Shown here: positions 32,610 through 37,788 of the stretch, piece after piece
How the letters are laid out: every line of letters starts with the position of its first letter
Numbering within the stretch: the stretch's first letter is position 1
From: Muribaculaceae bacterium
GTDB lineage: Bacteria > Bacteroidota > Bacteroidia > Bacteroidales > Muribaculaceae
Length of the DNA: 37,788 nucleotides
Assembly: GCA_017555085.1 (NCBI GenBank)
Contig: JAFZHD010000003.1
Location: forward strand, 1-37,788
Reading direction: 5' to 3'
The notes under the pieces: model-generated
The model's database searches: none
Told to the model about the DNA's origin: nothing
Seen by the model: only the letters and a program-made list of their open reading frames with translations
Translations under genes and position numbers: made by a program

Positions 32610-35075
32610 TTATCTTAATGTTGCTCCGAGGCGTTTTTCGAGGTTGGTGACAATTTTGCTCATCACGGCTTCGATTTGTTTGTCTTGGAGTGTTTTTTCG
32701 TCATCTTGAATTGTGATGGCGATTGCGTATGATTTTTTGCCTTCGGGCAAGTTTTTGCCTTCATACACATCAAAGAGTGTTACGCCTTTGAGCAAACGAC
32801 GCTCGCTTTCGCGCACAACGGCTTCGATTTGTTCCATTGTCACATTGTTGTCAATGAGCAATGCGAGGTCGCGTTTCACTGCCATTGTTTTGGGCAGGGG
32901 TGTATAGGTAACTTTCTTTTTCAATGCGAGGCGAACGAGCGCTTCCCAATCAAGTTCGGCATGGAACACTTCTTGGCGGATGTCAAATTTTTTGAGCATG
33001 GCTTTTGATACGATACCCATTTCGCCGAGTGCTTTGCCCGAGCGAGTTGCAATGCTGATTGATGCGGCATAGATTTCGCTCTTGCCGGTTGTGAATTGCA
33101 ATTCGCGAGGTGAGATGCCCAAGCGTGCGATGATGTTGTCGACGATGGCTTTGAGGTCGTAGATGGTTGCTGCTTCGGCGGGACGAGCCCAGTTGCCGGC
33201 GCGCATGTTGCCTGTGAGCCAAAGTGCGAGGTGGCTATATTCGCTGTAAGGTGCGAGGGGTGCTTCGGGTGTTGATTGTGCTTCGGGGTTGAAGCGATAC
33301 ACATTGCCAAATTCATACATCATCAAGTCGCTTGATTTGCGGTTGATGTTGTGTGCAGCCGATTCCAAACCGCCAAAGAGCAATGATTGGCGCATTACGC
33401 ACAAGTCGTTGCTGAGGGCGTTGAGGAGTTTCACGCAGTTGGCAGCGGGGAATGTTTCAAGACCTTCGTAGTATGATTCGGCCGAGAGCGAGTTGTTCAT
33501 AATCTCGTTGAAGCCCATAGCGGTGAGTTGTTGGCTGATGAGTTCGCGGAGGTCGTTGGCGCTGTCGGTGAGCGTTTTGAACGAGAGGCTTGAACGCAAT
33601 GATGATGAAATTTCAATGTTGTTGTAGCCATAGATGCGCAACACATCTTCGATAACATCGCAAGGACGCTGAACATCTACGCGGTAGGTGGGCACAAGAA
33701 GGTCGATTTCGCCGTCGCGACGGGCTGCGATTTCTATTTCGAGTGAGCGGAGTATTGAGTCAACAGTTTCGGGGGCGATTTCTTTACCCACAAGAGCGTT
33801 GAGTTTGTCGTAAGCGAGAGTTACGGGGAAGGGTTTGATGGGCTCGGGGTAGAGGTCAATTTCTTCACCGCAGATTTCGCCACCGGCCAATTCTTTAACC
33901 ATCAATGCAGCCAACTTCAACACATAAACAGTTGCGTTGGGGTCGGTGCCGCGTTCAAAGCGGAATGATGAGTCGGTGTTGAGGCCGTGACGGCGAGCAG
34001 TTTTGCGCACCGATGTGGGGTTGAAGTAAGCGCTTTCGAGGAAGATAGATGTAGTCTGCTCGGTAACGCCTGAATCGAGACCGCCAAACACGCCAGCCAT
34101 ACACATGGGCTCTTCGGCGTTGCAAATCATGAGGTCGCGGGCATCGAGTTTGCGTTCAACGCCGTCGAGGGTGGTAAACACTGTGCCTTCGTTGCATGTG
34201 CGAACAACCACTTTGCCGCCTTTGATTTTGTCCACATCAAATGCGTGGAGAGGTTGGCCCACAGAGTGGAGTATGTAGTTGGTGATATCGACAATGTTGT
34301 TGATGGGGCGTTGGCCGATTGCTGTCAAGCGGTCTTTGAGCCATTGGGGACTCTCGGCAACCTTGATGTTGCGAATGGTCAAGCCTGAGTAGCGGGGACA
34401 TGCCTCGGGATTCATCACTTCAACCGAAATCGCGCCGTCAGGACGGTCGATTTTGAAGTCTTCAACACTCTTGCGTTTCAAGGGCGAAGCTTGTGCATTT
34501 TGAGCCATCCATGCACACAAGTCGCGAGCCACGCCATAGTGAGATGCAGCGTCGATGCGGTTGGGCGTAAGGTCAACTTCGAGCACATAGTCGCTTGAAA
34601 GGTTGTAGTATTGAGCCGCGGGAGTGCCGGGGGCAACTTCTTCGTTGATAACGATGATGCCATCGTGTGCATGACCGATGCCAATCTCGTCTTCGGCACA
34701 AATCATGCCGAACGATTCTACGCCGCGAATTTTTGAACGCTTGATTTGAAACTCTTTGTCGCCGTCATAGAGAGTGGTGCCAACAGTGGCAACAACCACA
34801 GTTTGACCGGCTGCAACATTGGGCGCGCCACACACGATTTGGGTGGGTTCGCCATTGCCCAAGTCAACAGTGGTGATGTGGAGGTGGTCGCTATTGGGGT
34901 GCTCTTCACATGTGAGCACTTTACCGATTACGATGCCGCGCAAACCGCCGCGCACCGATTCCACTTCTTCAATACCACCGGTTTCAAGGCCGATAGATGT
35001 CAATGCCGCTGCAACTTGCTCGGGCGACAAGTCAAAGTCTAAATAGTCTTTGAGCCAATTATATGAAATATTCAT
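32610..35075 (-). CDS. pheT: Phenylalanyl-tRNA synthetase beta subunit
   Basis: PheT pairs with PheS to charge tRNA-Phe; pheS is not in this window. The product is 821 residues, standard length. It starts MNISYNWLKDYLDFDLSP. The EMAP-like tRNA-binding domain follows at about 40-150 (VLTCEEHPNSDHLHITTVD, VCGAPNVAAGQTVVVA), then the B3/B4 editing domain (PRYSGLTIRNIKVAESPQWL near 212), B5 (VTLAYDKLNALVGKEI near 408), the core catalytic-like module, and a C-terminal ferredoxin-fold anticodon-binding domain (PKTMAVKRDLALLIDN near 725, then KSYAIAITIQDDEKTL). Confidence 0.97.
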   Translation of the reverse strand: MNISYNWLKDYLDFDLSPEQVAAALTSIGLETGGIEEVESVRGGLRGIVIGKVLTCEEHPNSDHLHITTVDLGNGEPTQIVCGAPNVAAGQTVVVATVGTTLYDGDKEFQIKRSKIRGVESFGMICAEDEIGIGHAHDGIIVINEEVAPGTPAAQYYNLSSDYVLEVDLTPNRIDAASHYGVARDLCAWMAQNAQASPLKRKSVEDFKIDRPDGAISVEVMNPEACPRYSGLTIRNIKVAESPQWLKDRLTAIGQRPINNIVDITNYILHSVGQPLHAFDVDKIKGGKVVVRTCNEGTVFTTLDGVERKLDARDLMICNAEEPMCMAGVFGGLDSGVTEQTTSIFLESAYFNPTSVRKTARRHGLNTDSSFRFERGTDPNATVYVLKLAALMVKELAGGEICGEEIDLYPEPIKPFPVTLAYDKLNALVGKEIAPETVDSILRSLEIEIAARRDGEIDLLVPTYRVDVQRPCDVIEDVLRIYGYNNIEISSSLRSSLSFKTLTDSANDLRELISQQLTAMGFNEIMNNSLSAESYYEGLETFPAANCVKLLNALSNDLCVMRQSLLFGGLESAAHNINRKSSDLMMYEFGNVYRFNPEAQSTPEAPLAPYSEYSHLALWLTGNMRAGNWARPAEAATIYDLKAIVDNIIARLGISPRELQFTTGKSEIYAASISIATRSGKALGEMGIVSKAMLKKFDIRQEVFHAELDWEALVRLALKKKVTYTPLPKTMAVKRDLALLIDNNVTMEQIEAVVRESERRLLKGVTLFDVYEGKNLPEGKKSYAIAITIQDDEKTLQDKQIEAVMSKIVTNLEKRLGATLR

Positions 35076-35137
35076 GAGTTAAACGATTATTCAGTAAAAA
35101 CGAAGTGTCGTTGCACAACACTCCACAATAATTCGTG

Positions 35138-35145
35138 CAAATTTA
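35138..35145 (-). promoter_or_regulatory. -7 element upstream of pheT
   Basis: The minus strand reads TAAATTTG, 62 nt before the pheT ATG. The -33 element is not at a standard distance. It lies within the 262-nt divergent spacer to the PIG-L gene, which otherwise shows no gene. Confidence 0.4.
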
Positions 35146-35300
35146 CAAAGAAATTTTCATATAACCACGCCCAAATATCAACAATATAACCCTTTGAATG
35201 CTTTGTTTGGTCAAACGAATAGTTTTTGTGTTAAATGTTGATTTAAAGTTATTGGCGCATTATTGTATTTGATAATGATGGGTTATTGAAATTTTATGGT

Positions 35301-35308
35301 TAGATTTG
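35301..35308 (+). promoter_or_regulatory. -7 element upstream of the PIG-L gene
   Basis: TAGATTTG matches the consensus and lies 29 nt before the ATG at 35338. A TTTG occurs at 35268-35271, but it is too far away for a standard -33 element. Confidence 0.4.
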
Positions 35309-35337
35309 CATCAGTAAAATAAAATACCTCGAATACC

Positions 35338-36096
35338 ATGGACCGAAGACAAATGCTCAAGATGACTGGCGCTGCTATTGCTGGCGCTTCGTTGCTCGGC
35401 GTGCAAGCCTTTGCAGCCGATTCTACCACCCAAAGCAGTGAAAACAAGCCCAAACCAAAGGCTTTGATTATAGGCGCTCACCCCGATGACCCCGAAACTG
35501 GATGTGGCGGCACGATGCTGATGTTGCTCAAAGCCGGATATGAAGTCGTGTCGGTCTATATGACCAAAGGCGAGGGCGGTATTGCTGGTCGCTCGGCCGA
35601 TGAGGCGGCGGCAATTCGCGTTGAGGAAGCCCGCCGCGCATGCGAGGTGCTTGAAGTGCGCCCCGTGTTTATGACGCAGATAGACGGCAAAAGCGAAATC
35701 AATGCCGACCGCTACATCGAGATGCGACAAATCATTGCTGATGAAAATCCCGACATTGTTTTCACTCATTGGCCCATCGACTCACATCCCGACCACCGCG
35801 TGTGCTCACACCTAGTCTATGACGCATGGCGTCGCTTGGGTTATAAATTTGCGCTTTACTATTATGAAGTGATGAGCGGCACCCAAACCCAACTGTTTCA
35901 GCCCACCGACTATGTCGACATCTCATCGGTAGCCGACCAAAAACGCCGCGCGTGTTATTGCCATGTGAGTCAAGATATTGTGCCCTTGTATGAAAAATGG
36001 CACGACCCAATGGAACAATTTCGCGGAATCGAAAACCATTGCGACCGTGCCGAAGCCTTTGTTCGCCTTCGCTACGACGGTGGCGACATATTATAA
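35338..36096 (+). CDS. PIG-L family deacetylase, Tat-exported
   Basis: The product is 252 residues. The N-terminus has a twin-arginine signal: DRRQMLKM followed by a hydrophobic AAIAGASLLGVQAFA. The mature part has the PIG-L/LmbE metal-binding motif AHPDDPE near 44-50 and the second motif HPDH near 143-146 in THWPIDSHPDHR. Family members remove acetyl groups from N-acetylglucosamine-type substrates. Tat export suggests folding with its metal in the cytoplasm before transport to the periplasm. It is monocistronic, and its stop lies only 12 nt from the stop of the convergent next gene. Confidence 0.88.
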   Translation: MDRRQMLKMTGAAIAGASLLGVQAFAADSTTQSSENKPKPKALIIGAHPDDPETGCGGTMLMLLKAGYEVVSVYMTKGEGGIAGRSADEAAAIRVEEARRACEVLEVRPVFMTQIDGKSEINADRYIEMRQIIADENPDIVFTHWPIDSHPDHRVCSHLVYDAWRRLGYKFALYYYEVMSGTQTQLFQPTDYVDISSVADQKRRACYCHVSQDIVPLYEKWHDPMEQFRGIENHCDRAEAFVRLRYDGGDIL

Positions 36097-36108
36097 CAGA
36101 TACTCTTG

Positions 36109-36501
36109 TTAACCTTCTATTACAGCCACAAATTGTCGGGGCAGAATGATGTTCTCGACATCAATGGCTGAGGCAAAGAGCGGAGCTATATCGCGGGCGT
36201 GAAATCCGGCGATGCCACACCCGATGGGAGTGACAAGAAAAGTCAACTCGGGGTGTTGCTTGGCAAAAAAGATAAAATCGTCAACATATGGTTTAATGGT
36301 CTCAGGACCGCCGTGCATTGTGGGGATTGCATAGGATTGGCCTTGAAGGCCCACACCTTGCCCCATTACTGCACCAAAGTGAATGCGCGCTGCGCGGGCA
36401 GCACCGCCACCATGGGCCCCGGCCAAATTGCTGCCAAAAACAAAAATCTCCCCATCTTCAAGCACTGTAATATGCTTGGGAGTAAAACGACGATTATACA
36501 T
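36109..36501 (-). CDS. Macro-domain-like protein (A1S_2505-type)
   Basis: The product is 130 residues. It contains IFVFGSNLAGAHGGGAARAA near 18-37, GQGVGLQGQSYAIPT near 48-62, and FLVTPIGCGIAGF near 88-100. This pattern (FGSN-GxHGxGAA, then GxxGQSYAIPT, then GCGxAG) is that of a small macro-fold family common in Bacteroidetes and phages. Macro folds bind ADP-ribose or related nucleotides. Whether this one is a hydrolase is unknown. The start at 36501 gives MYNRRFTPKHITVL. Confidence 0.72.
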   Translation of the reverse strand: MYNRRFTPKHITVLEDGEIFVFGSNLAGAHGGGAARAARIHFGAVMGQGVGLQGQSYAIPTMHGGPETIKPYVDDFIFFAKQHPELTFLVTPIGCGIAGFHARDIAPLFASAIDVENIILPRQFVAVIEG

Positions 36502-36574
36502 AGATATAATGGGTTAAATGGGTGTAAAAATAGTGATATGTTGTTGTAATTCCAGTGTTCCCATATATAGTGGT

Positions 36575-36608
36575 GTTTATTTGCTGTGTTGAGATGTGAT
36601 TATGATAC
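36575..36608 (-). repeat. 3'-tail repeat, copy A (after the 122-residue gene)
   Basis: 34 nt match 37039-37072 with two differences (core TTTATTTGCTGTGTTGAGAT on the plus strand). On the minus strand it is in frame with the preceding gene, immediately after its TAA, and would read CIIITSQHSK then stop. Copy B forms the coding end of the 74-residue gene. Confidence 0.8.
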
Positions 36609-36609
36609 A

Positions 36610-36978
36610 TTATCCTCTAAAAATTACTTTCTCTCCTTGCAAAGTCTTAACGATAGAAGACAATCTCTTTTCAAGATTTTCTTGAGCATAACCTATTGGC
36701 ATCTCGTTTGCCACATCATCATCAAACATCATTATCAGTTCCCAAACATCATACATTTGCTCGTCATTTAATAAACCTTTCTCATCAATGTTATTGGCAA
36801 TCTCTGTCATTTCATCAAGAATGGAGAAAAATCTTTTTATTTTCAAGTCATTTCCCATATCCTTAACAAAATCATACATCTTCTCTACTCGATCTAAAAT
36901 CTCTGCTTTCATATCTTCTGCCGTGGTAGCGGCTACTTGTTCTTCGCCGCTTACCTTTATGTTCATATCTTCACCCAT
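36610..36978 (-). CDS. Hypothetical protein, 122 residues
   Basis: I recognise no family. The protein is acidic and predicted mostly helical (AEDMKAEILDRVEKMYDFVK, FFSILDEMTEIANNIDEK, EQMYDVWELIMMFDDDV). It has no signal peptide or membrane segment. Alternative start: the Met at 36966 (MNIKVSGEEQ). Its end (GEKVIFRG, stop, CIIITSQHSK) aligns with the end of the next gene (GKKCIIRKGIIVTSQHSK), so its last codons appear to share ancestry with that gene, with a stop now interrupting them. It probably follows the 74-residue gene in one transcript (62-nt gap). Confidence 0.55.
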   Translation of the reverse strand: MGEDMNIKVSGEEQVAATTAEDMKAEILDRVEKMYDFVKDMGNDLKIKRFFSILDEMTEIANNIDEKGLLNDEQMYDVWELIMMFDDDVANEMPIGYAQENLEKRLSSIVKTLQGEKVIFRG

Positions 36979-37038
36979 TATTGTTAAATTCTTTATTTCA
37001 TCAAAAGTTCATCATAATCTCCACTAAACTTTGCACTA

Positions 37039-37072
37039 GTTTATTTGCTGTGTTGAGATGTAACTATGATAC
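37039..37072 (-). repeat. 3'-tail repeat, copy B (coding end of the 74-residue gene)
   Basis: 34 nt nearly identical to 36575-36608. It encodes the last residues GIIVTSQHSK of the 74-residue protein. Confidence 0.8.
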
Positions 37073-37265
37073 CTTTACGGATAATGCACTTCTTGCCGAT
37101 ATATGGATGATCTTCGTCAATGCCATAGTTTTTCAGGTAGTTGTAGGATACGCCAATCATATCCTTATCCCAATTATCGCACAGTGCTTTGAGATTGCCG
37201 TAATAGTAATGCTTGCCCTCAAAATCAAGGTGGACAACTGCTCTATTTTGTTTTGCTTTATCCAT
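37041..37265 (-). CDS. Hypothetical protein, 74 residues
   Basis: A small, basic-aromatic protein (AVVHLDFEGKHYYYGNLKAL, DKDMIGVSYNYLKNYG, GKKCIIRKGIIVTSQHSK). I recognise no named family. The spacing of Gly, Tyr and charged residues is that of a compact alpha/beta fold, possibly a helix-turn-helix-like or mobile-element-borne regulator (inference). A -7 element TAAATTTG lies at 37286-37293 on the minus strand. Its 3' end is repeated 464 nt away, after the neighbouring gene. Confidence 0.6.
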   Translation of the reverse strand: MDKAKQNRAVVHLDFEGKHYYYGNLKALCDNWDKDMIGVSYNYLKNYGIDEDHPYIGKKCIIRKGIIVTSQHSK

Positions 37266-37285
37266 AAAATTAGGTCTATACTACG

Positions 37286-37293
37286 CAAATTTA
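37286..37293 (-). promoter_or_regulatory. -7 element upstream of the 74-residue gene
   Basis: The minus strand reads TAAATTTG, 20 nt before the ATG. No -33 TTTG is seen. Confidence 0.4.
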
Positions 37294-37418
37294 GTAAAAA
37301 AAACCTTATGGACTGATTAAAAAAGTGCTATTTTTCAAAATAAGCAACATTTTTTCGCCACAAACCTTGCATATATTAAATATGCGCACTAATGACAAAG
37401 ATGGAGATAACTTGTTTT

Positions 37419-37450
37419 AAGAAAGGAGGTGATTTTTCACCTCCTTTCTT
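37419..37450. terminator. Perfect 14-bp hairpin, probable terminator
   Basis: AAGAAAGGAGGTGA (37419-37432) pairs with TCACCTCCTTTCTT (37437-37450) around TTTT. There is no U-tract outside the stem, though the 3' arm itself ends in TTTCTT. No gene ends nearby on the plus strand, so its owner is unclear. Confidence 0.5.
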
Positions 37451-37549
37451 ATTATAAAACCTTGCAAAAAAATGGTTTTTCAAGTATGTCAAACGGATAA
37501 ATAAATGTCAAAATGTAGTCAAATTGTAGCCAAAATTAGGTCCAAGAAC

Positions 37550-37726
37550 AAAAGAAAAACTCCCAAACTGCTTATTATTAGCGATTTGGGAGTTTTTTGC
37601 TGTGGTGCCACCAGGGCACCACCTAAAAAGGTATTTATCTAATTGACAAACAATAACTTAATTCTTAAAGAACGATTTGAAATGCACACTTTTGGTACAC
37701 TCTAATGAAAACAATATCGGTTTTCT
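37550..37726 (-). ncRNA. Candidate small RNA of about 175 nt
   Basis: A consensus promoter on the minus strand (37733-37762) would start an RNA near 37726. A strong terminator at 37555-37597 would end it near 37550. There is no open frame of note. Internal structure: GTGGTGCC pairs with GGCACCAC (37602-37622), and TTCTTTAAGAA-type short pairing lies near 37660-37675. The length is in the range of 6S and other regulatory RNAs, but the ends are not complementary as they are in 6S. Identity unknown. Confidence 0.5.
37555..37597. terminator. Terminator of the candidate small RNA (bidirectional)
   Basis: AAAAACTCCCAAA (37555-37567) pairs with TTTGGGAGTTTTT (37585-37597), loop about 17 nt. Both strands have a U-tract (TTTTTTGC on plus, TTTTTCTTTTG on minus). 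Confidence 0.85.
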
Positions 37727-37732
37727 TGTGTG

Positions 37733-37762
37733 CAAAGGTATAACACTTTTCTCAAATGTCAA
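37733..37762 (-). promoter_or_regulatory. Promoter of the candidate small RNA
   Basis: On the minus strand TTG (37760-37762), exactly 19 nt, then TACCTTTG (37733-37740) matches the Bacteroidetes consensus. Confidence 0.7.
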
Positions 37763-37788
37763 TACGTTTATAATGGATTTTTGTTGAG

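Noticed and set aside
21198..37038. 15-nt identity TCTCCACTAAACTTT in the AAA+ leader and near 37018
   Set aside because: One such match is about what chance allows in a window of this size, and the contexts differ (different strand relation to genes).
37550..37726. Identification of the right-edge small RNA as 6S RNA, tmRNA or 5S rRNA
   Set aside because: The 5' and 3' ends are not complementary as in 6S, no tmRNA-type ends or tag frame are seen, and it does not resemble 5S.

Overview
The window looks like a chromosomal segment of a Bacteroidales bacterium, possibly of the Muribaculaceae type (family placement is inference). Visible support: a SusC/SusD pair with extra lipoproteins, a T9SS-type C-terminal sorting domain, tRNA genes without encoded CCA, little Shine-Dalgarno signal, and repeated promoters of the Bacteroidetes form TTTG/TTG-N19-20-TAnnTTTG. 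I find no transposase, integrase, CRISPR array or rRNA gene.

Layout. 1-500: a 36-bp palindrome and a minus-strand tRNA-Asp. 519-5637 (+): a DUF2851 protein, then a compact set of a NamZ/DUF1343 exo-muramidase, a sodium:solute symporter and a WYL-domain regulator. 5747-6421 (-): trmD. 6973-17697 (+): a SusC/SusD locus with two further lipoproteins, an internal terminator, then a secreted GHL10 (DigH-related) glycosidase with a T9SS tail. 18122-20518 (-): a secreted GH31 glycosidase lying between two inverted copies of a 62-64-nt REP-like repeat. 20876-23842 (+): a well-formed promoter, a long leader with a possible 45-residue small gene, and an 864-residue CbxX/CfxQ-type AAA+ protein that appears to carry a degenerate first AAA module. 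24002-25273 (-): a CE7-type acetylesterase. 25381-25551 (-): two identical tRNA-Asn genes. 25735-30762 (+): S41 carboxy-terminal protease and mfd. 30813-35075 (-): metallophosphoesterase, yebC and pheT. 35338-36096 (+): a Tat-exported PIG-L deacetylase. 36109-37265 (-): a macro-like protein and two small hypothetical genes that share a 3' tail repeat. 37266-37788: no protein gene, but a well-formed promoter/terminator pair on the minus strand that may encode an sRNA of about 175 nt.

How the genes may work together. NamZ trims terminal MurNAc from peptidoglycan glycans, and the adjacent symporter and WYL regulator make a plausible import and control unit. The neighbouring SusCD locus ends in a glycosidase of the family that includes DigH, which cleaves peptide-free peptidoglycan glycans. 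A peptidoglycan-sugar scavenging neighbourhood is therefore a reasonable hypothesis, but it rests on family membership and gene order only. The rest is mostly housekeeping (trmD, tRNAs, mfd, yebC, pheT).

Least explained items: the AAA+ gene with its leader and small ORF, a 10-nt element placed identically after the SusC and AAA+ promoters, the shared 3' tail of two small genes, and the candidate sRNA at the right edge.
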